DNA of 64,000 bases. Origin: Symbiodinium natans (lineage: Eukaryota; Sar; Dinophyceae; Suessiales; Symbiodiniaceae). The position numbers were made by a program, and so were the translations under genes. Of the stretch, positions 41,926-51,478 are shown piece after piece. The notes under the pieces were generated by a model that did not search any database, was not told where the DNA came from, and saw nothing but the letters and a program-made list of their open reading frames with translations. The stretch spans positions 648,837-712,836 of the forward strand of contig CAJNDS010002065.1 in the NCBI GenBank assembly GCA_905221605.1. Direction: 5' to 3'. Within the stretch, counting starts at the first letter, position 1. The number at the start of each line of letters is the position of its first letter.

Positions 41926-42214
41926 TGTGAATGATCTCCGAACCACAGCACGTTATGGGAATCCCTTTGTGTCGGCTCCGCCGCACATCGGGGAAACCAC
42001 TTTAGAACGGCGTGGCCTGTTCACCACATTGGCTCAAGTTACCCCTAGAGTGTAAGTCACCCATAGGTTGGAAGTAAGCGCAATAGCGTAACTGGAAACC
42101 GCCCGGGTGCACGAGACGGAGACTGAAGGCGAACATCAGTGCAGAAAACAAGTGCGAGACCATTTGGCTGGTGAGGAGCCAAGCGTAGTGCAAGCAACTA
42201 CCCGACCTCACGCA
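41926..42214 (+). repeat. 5' LTR
   Basis: 289 bp, TGTGAATG...CTCACGCA. It contains GTCGGCTCCGCCGC, one instance of the element's hairpin motif, at 41971-41984, and CCACATTGGCTCAAG at 42024-42038. The latter matches the 3' part of the dinoflagellate spliced leader at 13 of 15 bases. Expected to carry the promoter and R region. Confidence 0.93.
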
Positions 42215-42269
42215 GGTTATCAGCCGTATAGCGGTTGCGATTCCTTGCGACTACTGTACGGGCTGAGCT
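42215..42269 (+). other. Leader with possible primer-binding site
   Basis: The bases right after the LTR, GGTTATCAGCCGTATAGC, occupy the place of the primer-binding site. They loosely resemble the TGGTATCAGAGC site for initiator tRNA-Met used by many Copia elements but do not match it. The leader is only 55 nt long. Confidence 0.35.
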
Positions 42270-45200
42270 ATGGCACTGCCAACCTCGTCGTCGAGTGCCG
42301 ACACAACCATGACCTTCGGTGATGGTGATGCTATTGCTGCACCTGCATTGGGCGAAAGCACAGGCTGCGCCGACACAGATGCGGTTACATCATCAGATGA
42401 TGCCGTTGAGCTGGTCGCGGTTGCGAAGGCACCCGCACGAACCAGAAGTGGTTTGAGCGTATTGCGTGAAGATGGAAACTCGAAGATGAGTCAAGTTTCA
42501 CGCCTCAGATCCACTTCCAGACAATCATCGGAACGAACATCAAAGAGATCCAACACTCCAAGTACTCCACGACGAAGAAGAGGCACTTCTCCACGAATCT
42601 CTCCACGATCCTCGCCGGACGCCGGACGACCGGAAACGTCACCGCGAAGAGGGTACGGTGGCCCTCTTTTGGGTACCGGCCTCCCCAGTTCGGAACCTCC
42701 GGCTGGCGGCAGGAGCGGGCTTGATTCGGGTCCCCCGGTTGAGTCTGCTAACCCTCTAGCGGAACGAATCCGGGAAGAAGGCGAAAGGCGGAAGATGGAA
42801 GAGGTCATTGCCATGTTGCGACTGAAGATCGAGGAGATGCAACAGGAAGACTATGGGGCATCACTCAGGATCGAGCAGCTAGAACGCGAACGTGATCAGA
42901 ACGCGCAACTGGCAGCTCATATCCATCAACGTCACGAAGCTACACTCGCTGAACGTGAGCAAGTCGTTGGTGCCACGATCGCAACACTGGAGCAACATGC
43001 TGCCGACAATCATCATCAAGCGACGATGACTCAGGAGCAGTTGATGCACCAGCAACGCGAGATGGCGCAGTACATGGTCAACGTGGAAGAAGCGGCCCAT
43101 GGTGAAGGAAACACGATAGCTCGAGAATACCAGCGACTTACAGAGGAGCTGAACATTCGAGCACATGAAAATCTGAGAAGGCGAGCCGATCTACAACAAG
43201 CCGAAGTCATTGTGGCCCAGATGGAAGATCAGCTGCGAACCTCCGAGTTTGCACATGAAGCATCCGAAAGACAGAAAAGTGAGATGCGAGAATATGCTCA
43301 TCATGAGAGCGTGGCATTGCAGGATGAACGCGATCAGACCAGGCTCTTGAACGTGAACATTCATGGCGTCATCGTTCAGTACCACGAAGAAGAAGAAAGA
43401 GCAGCTGCTTTGAGACAAGCTGTGCACGAAATGGAGCAGCGATTGGAAGGCCAACATGCTTCGTTGCCTAGCATCCATGAGGAGCTGCAAAGGGTACGAG
43501 CGGAATGCCAATCTCATGAGGACGTCAATCGACGACTGACATCGGAATTGGATGCTGCGAGACAGGTTCAAACGTGCAACCGACCTACGTCAGCCGGAAC
43601 GTCTGAGTGGGATAATGTTTCTTCAGTGCCTAGGGTAGGTGTGCATAATTCGCGTCCACAAAGCGTTCAATCCCGTTCAGGAATAACCCAAGCTTACAGC
43701 AGTCCGGAAGAAGTTGATCGTGATGTACCAATGTCATCTACGACGGAATCGAGGTTCAAGACATGGGTCCAGAACACCATTCCCGGGGTGGGTTCGGCTT
43801 CGCCGGCTCATTCCCAGGGTGGAGATGCCTCAAAGGAGGGTTCGGGTCCCCCGGCTCTTCCCACGAGGCCATCGTTGTTCGGAGGACCACCCATTCCAGT
43901 GACAGAAAGCCGACCGACTTCTACAAGGACATCGTTGTTTGGTGGACCTCCCGTTCTCGTTCCAGAAGTACCATCAGTTCCCAACCTGGTTCCGGGAAGG
44001 ATGTTCACGACAGGTTTGCTGGACTTGCCTCCTGGCTTGGCTACCAGACCACACACCTCACAGTTACTTGCTGATCCACCTACGGCGTCCACGTCCCACC
44101 AGTGTGTGCGGCAACCATCGCGTTCGCGGCATACGGGCGAGGTCACGCCTGGAATGGCTCCAGAAATTCCTCCGAATGCTCCCAATCATCCTCAAGATCC
44201 TCGCGCAAACGCTTCGACAACTGTTCAGCAAGAAGCTTTACGCAGGCAAATGGATGATCTTCGGGAAGAAATGAGCAGAATGAGAGACACCGAAGCTCGT
44301 CTTCGTCGTGAACGAGATCAATGGCGTACAATTGCTGAGGAACAGGAGCAAGAGAATGAGGGTGAAGAGGGAGAGAACGAGGAGGAAGGCGAACCAGAGG
44401 AGGACGGAGACAAAACCGACCCTGGATCCTGGAAGCCAATCAAGAAAGGAGGTGGAGGAGGTGATGGTGGTGGCGACCCAGATTCTTCTCCCCACGGTGG
44501 TGGTGGAGGAGGTGGCGGTGGATCTGGACCCGATGATGGACCTGATTACACCGAAGGGCCAAAGATATCCCGAAGAGAAGCCGACAAGATCAACATTCCC
44601 GCGTTCCCCAAGGTCACTCACTTGGACGCTTGGCAGGCAGCAGTCACCACAAACGTCCTGGCCGCGTGTGCGGATACCAATCAGAGCGACTGGATAAAAT
44701 GGCTGCAAGAATCTTTCAAGCCGATGCCGGATGTTGAAGGGCTCAACGATTCGGGACATGTCAAGTTCAGAAGCATCGACGTGAAGCTGGCAAGTGCGAT
44801 GACTCTCATGTTACGGAATGCTGGAGATCAGGCAGCCGATCTGTTCTTGGAAGTGAACCTCAAATCAAACGCGTACATTCGCGGGACCGAGTACAAGGTT
44901 CTGAAGGGACGACAGATCATTGCTATGATGATGGAAAGCTTTCGCACACGGGATCGTCTCGACATGGTTTACACGATCGACTACCTGACCAAACTGCAGT
45001 ATCCTGGGGACAACAAGATTGCCGCATTCAAAGCAACGTGGCTAGAGATCATCTCTCGGATTCGACCTGAAGATGTACCTTCCACGAATGCCCTCCGCGA
45101 CATCTTGTACCAGAAGATATCAGGATCCTCCGAGATGAACATGGAGCTCAAGCTTTACTATGACATCAAGAGCTATGACGATCCAGAGAGATCACATGAT

Positions 45201-48200
45201 ATGCTGCTGAGGATCATGGACCGGGCGGTGCAGAGGAGAAGAGAGAAGAAGAACCTCAACGAGACACAACATGGTCTGAACCAGATGGTTGCTGGGAAGG
45301 ACCTGCTTGCTGCACCAGCTAGGCCCGATCCCAAAGGGCCTCCCTCATCCGCGCCTGACAAGGACAAGAAGAAGAAGACGAATGAGAGAGGCAAGGACAA
45401 AGAAGCTGCGGATGCTGCGCCTGTACTCCCAAAGAGTAAAGCAAAGGCACACGAAAAGGACAAGAAGAAGGGGAAAGGTAAAGGCAAAGAACGATCCCGA
45501 TCTCCTTCATCATCACGATCGCTGACCGACAAGGAAAAGGCGAAGATTCGTTGCAAATTTCACTTCGGAGGAGGATGCAATGCAGGAAAGAATTGCAAAT
45601 GGAGTCACAAAGACACGGACAGAGGAAGGCCGTCTTCACGAGATGATAAGAATCAGAGAGCGCGAAGCCCGTCATCAAAACCATCGGAACGACCTTGCTT
45701 TCAGTGGAGCAAGAACGGATCCTGCAGCCGAGAGAATTGCCCTTTCAAGCATGACCCGGCTAAGGCAGCGCCCGCAACCGGGGAAACCGACGCGAATGCG
45801 AAGGCAAAAGCAAAGGCGAAGGCGAAGGACAAGAAGAAGAAGAAGCCTGAACCTGCCGCACCCGCGATTGCGATTCGAGGTTTGCCTGCAGTACCTGTTC
45901 TTCGATCCCTGGGTGATGGTGATGGTGATTCTGACGATGAGTCAATCGATGGCGACGCGGCGTCAGATTGCTCCACCGACGATGAGATCGGATCTTATCA
46001 CAGAGACGTCAAGGACCTCAAGGTTTCCTTTGAACAGGGAACGAAGTTCGCATCATCGAAGCCGAGGCGATCACACAAAGATAGAGGATTCGCCCCACGA
46101 CTTTTTACAGAAGCGAACCTGAAGCACGAGAACCACATCTCGGAGGTCGAGTATGAGAAGCACAAAGCAAGAGCTAGGGCGCGACTGATGGAAGATATGT
46201 GTCTGGGCAAAGATGGAGGATGCATACCAGTTAGGGTTCCAGGAACCGAGAAGGTGATTGTGTTCAAGTTCGACAACAAGAAGGGGAAGTTCCAGGAAAG
46301 AGCCTTGGACATCGATGAGAGCCGCAAGGAGCTGATGAAGAACCCGAACATGTGCATGGTCCAACCAGAATTTATTCGCAGGAAGCTGAAATTCATCATG
46401 GACACGGGATGCGGACATGACCTTATCTCTCTAGAAAAGGTCGCCAAACACGGCATCGACACTGCGATGGATTGCGAATCTACATCGTTCCAGACGGCGA
46501 ATGGTGTCACTATGACCAACCAGACGGCGGAATTCTTGACGAAATCCTTCAAAGAGCCCATCAAAGCACATGTATTGGAGAATACACCTTCTGTGCTGTC
46601 AGTTGGGAAGAGATGCATGCTTCACGGCTACTCCTTTGTGTGGCCCGCGGGACGTCCACCATTTATGGTGAACGATGCTGGCAAGAGGATACAATTCTTC
46701 GTGCAAGGAGACATCCCCTATGTCAGAGTGGGAAGCAAAGGTGCCAAAGCCCATGAGGAACCCGAAGCGATGGAAATGTTCCGCTTGGTGCAGAAGTACA
46801 AGGACAAGGTGGACGATGATACCGACGACGATTCGACGTATGTTGCGGTACCAGGTCTTGACGACATCGGCGAGGAGATCCCCGACGTAGCTTCCGAAGC
46901 TGACGAAGAAGAAGATGGCGAAGTGGTCGAAGGCGATGAAGTTCGTGAAGATGAACCACAAGCCGAACTTCCAGTTGAGGCTGAGGGCGACGCGCAGGAG
47001 ATCGACGTGGAAGGTGACGAATCTGGTCCTGATAGGAGGGCGAAGGTCGGCACCCTGAAGGCCGAAGCGAACACCTTGGCTCATCTTTGTACCCATCGAT
47101 TCCGGAATCCATATTGTGATGCGTGCGTGAGAGCAAAGATGAAGCATTTCAGAACCCAAAAGGGAGCATTCAAACGAGAAGTCAATGAGTGGGGTGACTT
47201 GGTGACGTTCGACTTTGTGGATATGGGAAAAGCCACGGATAAGGGGGTGGGTCTTGACGACGAGCTCCGTGAAATCCTGGTATTCCGTGACGTGGCCACG
47301 AAGGTGGTTGCAGCATATCCCACAATCTCCAGAGGAGAAGGAGAAGTTGTACGATGTATGAAGAGATTCATGGGAAAGAAGAAAGTGAGGCTGGCATATA
47401 GTGACTGCGCAGATGAGTTCATTGCGGCGATGAACAAGCTCAAAATTCCATTGGATCACTCGTTGCCAGGACGTCCTATGAACAACTCTCTGGCGGAAAG
47501 GACCAACCAGTTCGTCATCACTGCTACAGCCACGTCGTTGCTGCATGCAGGGCTACCTGCGAACTATTGGCCCTATGCTTTGAATTGCGTCACTCACAAT
47601 CTCAACGCCGAGGATGTGGATGGTGAGTCGGCGTGGCAGAGAATGTCTGGGAAAGAATTCCCGGGAAAGCTGATTCCGTTTGGAGCAAAGGTCTACTTCA
47701 AACCGACCGAGACCCGTGAACCAACATATGGCGGAAAGTTTGACCCGAAAGGAATACCTGGCATTTTCGCAGGGTATGTCCTCAACGCGGGGCAAACATG
47801 GTCACGAAAGTATCGTGTGTGGGACATGAAGGAGTTCGCGAATGCCAACTTTGCGCATGATGCGAAAGTGCCTCGCAAGCTTCAAATTCCCTACATCACC
47901 GAACGGGTCATCATGCCGGATGAAATTGCCTTTCCGCTCAAGCTCGAGTACGAGAGAATGAACGGAACACTTGAAGGACTGAAAGAAGGAAAGGATCTAG
48001 GAGGAAAAGAAATCAAGGACAAGCCACCAGGAGGAGGTGACGACGACGATGATGACGACAATGGCGATGATGGTGGTGACCTACCTGATCGCCAAGAACG
48101 CGTCAAAGCCATGGAGAAGGAAATGCTCGACTATGTCATGGAGAACGATGACATTGTGCCTGATCTTTCAGAATTTCCAGATGATCAACCCGGTGAACCT

Positions 48201-51200
48201 CGCGATGGACCAGCCTTGGAATCTGAAGATGCCAAAGCCCTCAGATTGATTGGCGATTCCATTCTCGACAGTGCAGGAAGTGTGCCACAGAGCGAAGGAG
48301 TACCGGATGTTGCTTCGGATCCTCCGAGCAACAAAAGGGAAACTAAGCGTGGTGCTCCCCCCAAACCCGTTTCGGAACCTCCGGACGGAAAAGGGGAACC
48401 TGCATCGTCATCACGCGGTCCAACGGGGCGTGCTATTCCGGACATTGACGAGACCGACCCTGCATTCATCATCGCAAAGCTCAAGGAAGCTGGACTCATT
48501 GGACCGGAACCTGAGTTCTGGAAGTTCGGTACTCCCGGCGACGGTCGTGTCTACATCAATGACGACGGCGAACCTTGCAAGATCGACAAGCGGGGGGCTC
48601 CGTTCAAGATTGGGAGTGATGGTAGACGATTGCTACCCTCCACACGTCCGAAGGGCAAGTTCACTCCTGAAGAATGGCACAAGCTCGGAAGCGAAGGAAG
48701 GAAGATCGAACTTAAGAAGATCAAGAAGGTCGAAGAGAAGGAGGCCAAGAAGGCTCGCAAGAAGGAGGCCAAGGAGAAGAAGAAAGGCAAAGAGCATAAA
48801 GACGCACTCGTTGCATCGTTGGAGGCATTACTTCCCAAGGTCGTACCTGCGGAGAAGATCGATTTGGACTTCAGGGCGGGGACGACTACTGGATGGACAT
48901 GGTGCGAGGAACAGGTGACGCAGATTGCCACAGAAATGTTTCTGGACGATGTGCTGCCTGCTCTTCCAAGTGAATTGGCAGAGTTCGGATTGAGAGCTCC
49001 TCGCATGCCATGTGTGTCATCAACCAAAGAAAAACACAGAGAGAAGCTTGCATGTGCAGCGCCGTGCTTCAACGCCATGGTTACACGTCCAGTCAACCGC
49101 AAGGAGATGTACGAGAATCCCAAAGCCATGGAGGCGTTCATGAAAGAATGGAAAGGCTTGTGGGATCAGGAAGTCTTCGACTTTAGCCAAGTGCGGGAGT
49201 ACGACGACGTGGTCAGAGAAGCGAAGAAGTCCAACGCGAAGGTGCACATGGCAAGAGTGCATGGTCTCATCTATGAGAAGAACTATCAACTCAAAGAAGG
49301 GGACCCTGCCAGGAAGTTCAAAGGAAGAGGTGTGCTGCTTGGAGATCAAGTCAAAGATCAGAATATGGAGGCGGCGCTGTTCCAGGACCTCGGAAACTCT
49401 CCGGCAACCTTTGATGCGTCTCGGTGGGCCGACTTCTACGGGTGCCTACCCGGGAACGACGTTCAGATGGCGGATGCTATCCAGGCCTACATTCAGGCTA
49501 AGTTGACGGGGACTCCGTGCTGGGTTGAACTTCCAGACGAGGCTTGGCATCCTTCGGTGAACCGGAGGAAATTTCGCAGACCAGTTTGCAGGCTCGTGAA
49601 AGCACTCTATGGGCATCCGGACGCTGGTACAATGTGGGAACAACATTGTCACACCGCAGTCCAGAAGATGGGTTTTGCACCAGTTGGTGAGGAATGGCCA
49701 TCTCTTTACTTCCATGCAGGAATGAAGCTCCTATTGGTCATCTACGTCGACGACCTGAAGCTCGCCGGTCCGGCGGAGAACCTCCCGAAGGGGTGGAACA
49801 TGCTTCGCAAGGAACTTCGTCTTGAGGAGGAAACTCCGCTTGGTTTGTATTTGGGATGTCGAATCTCAAAGGGAGAAGCCAAACTTCACGACAACACCAA
49901 GGTGCGAACTGTCACTTATGACATGGAAACCTATCTCGAAATGACAGTGCAGAAGTACTGTGAAACCACGGGATTTCCTGTGGACAAATTCAAGAAGGTA
50001 CCATCTCCCAGTCCAGTTGAAGAAACCAAAAATCACCCGGCTAGGGCACCGTGTCATCCAGGTGCTGCAAGCCATCGGTGTCAATGGTGTGGACATACAA
50101 TGCCTGTCGATAAGGGCGGACGGCTTCTACCTCCACCACCGGTTCCCAAGGGCCCACAGGAAACGGAACTCGATGAGGCAGACAGGGGTACTCTTGCCCC
50201 GCATGCGGCGAGCATCCTCGTGAAGTTGCTCTATGCTGCAAGAATTTGCAGGTTTGATTTGCTGCGAAGCATAAACAACCTTGCGCGACGCATTACAAAG
50301 TGGTCCAAGAAGGAGGATGCGGCTCTGCATCATTTGATGTGCTACGTCCATCAGTCCAAAGGTCATAAGATGATCGGATGGGTCGGCGATTCCATGGATG
50401 CTACTTCCATAGGGTTGTATGCGGATGCGGATTACGCTGGTTGTGGCGAGAGTTTGCGTTCTACTTCGGGGGCTCACATGCATATTCAGGGACCGCATAC
50501 ACGGTTCCCGTTGGCAGGTGTCAGTAAGCGACAGGGTTGCGCCAGCCACTCTACTCCCGAAGCGGAAATTGTGGCTGCGGACTATGCGATGTCGCGTATT
50601 GGCATTCCGGCCATCACATTGTGGCGTTTGATTGGGGGCAAAGATCTTAATTTCGTGTTCTACGATGACAATCAAACGATGATCGGCGTGGTCCGCACAG
50701 GCAAGAACCCGACGATGCGCCATTTGGAACGCTCACACGGGATCTGCATTGCGTGGATGCACGAGGTGTTCCAGGAGGGGTACGTGTCTCTGGCTTACGA
50801 GGTCACCGCCAAAATGGCGGCCGATATCCATACGAAGGCCTTTAAAGACCACGTCTCTTGGGCTCACGCGTGTCAGCTAATTAACATCATGCCTCCCACG
50901 ATGCTTTCGAGTGTTGAGGTCATGGACATGATGAAGGCTACACACCAACAATCGGCTGATGAGAAAGGTCATCAGCACTACTCGTTTAAGAACGAGGTTC
51001 CCTGTTTTCCTTACACGCAAACACCTATCTTGCCCCAGGAGCTGTATAGGGCCGGTTTGTCCAGTAAGGAGGGTGTCCAGGAAACGGACAGTACTAATCC
51101 GATCTTGGTGGTGAAGTTCCCGCGCATGCTCCGCGGCGTCCCCAGTGCATTGCGGCCGGGGAAGTATTTGCGGTCCACGTGGATTCTGCGTGAAGGGCAA

Positions 51201-51422
51201 TGGCATCGTATTGAGGATGAGGTCCCTATCCCGTCGGAACCTCAGAAATTCGATCGGTATGTCGAGCGCGCTGTGTTTCAATATCACTTCCAACGGGGCT
51301 CGGCGGCGACGACGCGTGTGCACCGCACCGCGTCGCCTGCCGTGTCTGCGTCCCCGCTGCCCGACTGTTCGCGCTGTCGCGTCGCGATTCGCCCGCGCTC
51401 TGTAGGCAAGTGTGCGACTTAG
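42270..51422 (+). CDS. Copia Gag-Pol polyprotein
   Basis: 3050 codons from ATG 42270. Residues 50-170 are Ser/Pro/Arg-rich and about 170-435 form a long coiled coil. After acidic and glycine-rich linkers comes a Gag capsid-like region (about 770-1000). Two CCCH zinc fingers follow near 1094-1114 and 1143-1162 (CX7CX4-5CX3H type) instead of the usual CCHC. The protease active site is MDTGCG (Asp 1378). Integrase has an HHCC-type module (about 1600-1625) and a D-D-E core (FDFVDM, YSDCADEF, NNSLAERTNQF). The reverse transcriptase carries YVDD at 2492-2495. RNase H follows with YADADYAG, PEAEI and YDDNQ. The C-terminal 200 residues have no known domain. No stop separates Gag from Pol. The product would be cleaved by its own protease. 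Confidence 0.95.
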   Translation: MALPTSSSSADTTMTFGDGDAIAAPALGESTGCADTDAVTSSDDAVELVAVAKAPARTRSGLSVLREDGNSKMSQVSRLRSTSRQSSERTSKRSNTPSTPRRRRGTSPRISPRSSPDAGRPETSPRRGYGGPLLGTGLPSSEPPAGGRSGLDSGPPVESANPLAERIREEGERRKMEEVIAMLRLKIEEMQQEDYGASLRIEQLERERDQNAQLAAHIHQRHEATLAEREQVVGATIATLEQHAADNHHQATMTQEQLMHQQREMAQYMVNVEEAAHGEGNTIAREYQRLTEELNIRAHENLRRRADLQQAEVIVAQMEDQLRTSEFAHEASERQKSEMREYAHHESVALQDERDQTRLLNVNIHGVIVQYHEEEERAAALRQAVHEMEQRLEGQHASLPSIHEELQRVRAECQSHEDVNRRLTSELDAARQVQTCNRPTSAGTSEWDNVSSVPRVGVHNSRPQSVQSRSGITQAYSSPEEVDRDVPMSSTTESRFKTWVQNTIPGVGSASPAHSQGGDASKEGSGPPALPTRPSLFGGPPIPVTESRPTSTRTSLFGGPPVLVPEVPSVPNLVPGRMFTTGLLDLPPGLATRPHTSQLLADPPTASTSHQCVRQPSRSRHTGEVTPGMAPEIPPNAPNHPQDPRANASTTVQQEALRRQMDDLREEMSRMRDTEARLRRERDQWRTIAEEQEQENEGEEGENEEEGEPEEDGDKTDPGSWKPIKKGGGGGDGGGDPDSSPHGGGGGGGGGSGPDDGPDYTEGPKISRREADKINIPAFPKVTHLDAWQAAVTTNVLAACADTNQSDWIKWLQESFKPMPDVEGLNDSGHVKFRSIDVKLASAMTLMLRNAGDQAADLFLEVNLKSNAYIRGTEYKVLKGRQIIAMMMESFRTRDRLDMVYTIDYLTKLQYPGDNKIAAFKATWLEIISRIRPEDVPSTNALRDILYQKISGSSEMNMELKLYYDIKSYDDPERSHDMLLRIMDRAVQRRREKKNLNETQHGLNQMVAGKDLLAAPARPDPKGPPSSAPDKDKKKKTNERGKDKEAADAAPVLPKSKAKAHEKDKKKGKGKGKERSRSPSSSRSLTDKEKAKIRCKFHFGGGCNAGKNCKWSHKDTDRGRPSSRDDKNQRARSPSSKPSERPCFQWSKNGSCSRENCPFKHDPAKAAPATGETDANAKAKAKAKAKDKKKKKPEPAAPAIAIRGLPAVPVLRSLGDGDGDSDDESIDGDAASDCSTDDEIGSYHRDVKDLKVSFEQGTKFASSKPRRSHKDRGFAPRLFTEANLKHENHISEVEYEKHKARARARLMEDMCLGKDGGCIPVRVPGTEKVIVFKFDNKKGKFQERALDIDESRKELMKNPNMCMVQPEFIRRKLKFIMDTGCGHDLISLEKVAKHGIDTAMDCESTSFQTANGVTMTNQTAEFLTKSFKEPIKAHVLENTPSVLSVGKRCMLHGYSFVWPAGRPPFMVNDAGKRIQFFVQGDIPYVRVGSKGAKAHEEPEAMEMFRLVQKYKDKVDDDTDDDSTYVAVPGLDDIGEEIPDVASEADEEEDGEVVEGDEVREDEPQAELPVEAEGDAQEIDVEGDESGPDRRAKVGTLKAEANTLAHLCTHRFRNPYCDACVRAKMKHFRTQKGAFKREVNEWGDLVTFDFVDMGKATDKGVGLDDELREILVFRDVATKVVAAYPTISRGEGEVVRCMKRFMGKKKVRLAYSDCADEFIAAMNKLKIPLDHSLPGRPMNNSLAERTNQFVITATATSLLHAGLPANYWPYALNCVTHNLNAEDVDGESAWQRMSGKEFPGKLIPFGAKVYFKPTETREPTYGGKFDPKGIPGIFAGYVLNAGQTWSRKYRVWDMKEFANANFAHDAKVPRKLQIPYITERVIMPDEIAFPLKLEYERMNGTLEGLKEGKDLGGKEIKDKPPGGGDDDDDDDNGDDGGDLPDRQERVKAMEKEMLDYVMENDDIVPDLSEFPDDQPGEPRDGPALESEDAKALRLIGDSILDSAGSVPQSEGVPDVASDPPSNKRETKRGAPPKPVSEPPDGKGEPASSSRGPTGRAIPDIDETDPAFIIAKLKEAGLIGPEPEFWKFGTPGDGRVYINDDGEPCKIDKRGAPFKIGSDGRRLLPSTRPKGKFTPEEWHKLGSEGRKIELKKIKKVEEKEAKKARKKEAKEKKKGKEHKDALVASLEALLPKVVPAEKIDLDFRAGTTTGWTWCEEQVTQIATEMFLDDVLPALPSELAEFGLRAPRMPCVSSTKEKHREKLACAAPCFNAMVTRPVNRKEMYENPKAMEAFMKEWKGLWDQEVFDFSQVREYDDVVREAKKSNAKVHMARVHGLIYEKNYQLKEGDPARKFKGRGVLLGDQVKDQNMEAALFQDLGNSPATFDASRWADFYGCLPGNDVQMADAIQAYIQAKLTGTPCWVELPDEAWHPSVNRRKFRRPVCRLVKALYGHPDAGTMWEQHCHTAVQKMGFAPVGEEWPSLYFHAGMKLLLVIYVDDLKLAGPAENLPKGWNMLRKELRLEEETPLGLYLGCRISKGEAKLHDNTKVRTVTYDMETYLEMTVQKYCETTGFPVDKFKKVPSPSPVEETKNHPARAPCHPGAASHRCQWCGHTMPVDKGGRLLPPPPVPKGPQETELDEADRGTLAPHAASILVKLLYAARICRFDLLRSINNLARRITKWSKKEDAALHHLMCYVHQSKGHKMIGWVGDSMDATSIGLYADADYAGCGESLRSTSGAHMHIQGPHTRFPLAGVSKRQGCASHSTPEAEIVAADYAMSRIGIPAITLWRLIGGKDLNFVFYDDNQTMIGVVRTGKNPTMRHLERSHGICIAWMHEVFQEGYVSLAYEVTAKMAADIHTKAFKDHVSWAHACQLINIMPPTMLSSVEVMDMMKATHQQSADEKGHQHYSFKNEVPCFPYTQTPILPQELYRAGLSSKEGVQETDSTNPILVVKFPRMLRGVPSALRPGKYLRSTWILREGQWHRIEDEVPIPSEPQKFDRYVERAVFQYHFQRGSAATTRVHRTASPAVSASPLPDCSRCRVAIRPRSVGKCAT

Positions 51423-51478
51423 TGGTCCGCGCCGCCCATGGGGGGTATGGGGGTGTTTTTCGCGCTGGGTCTGAAGGC

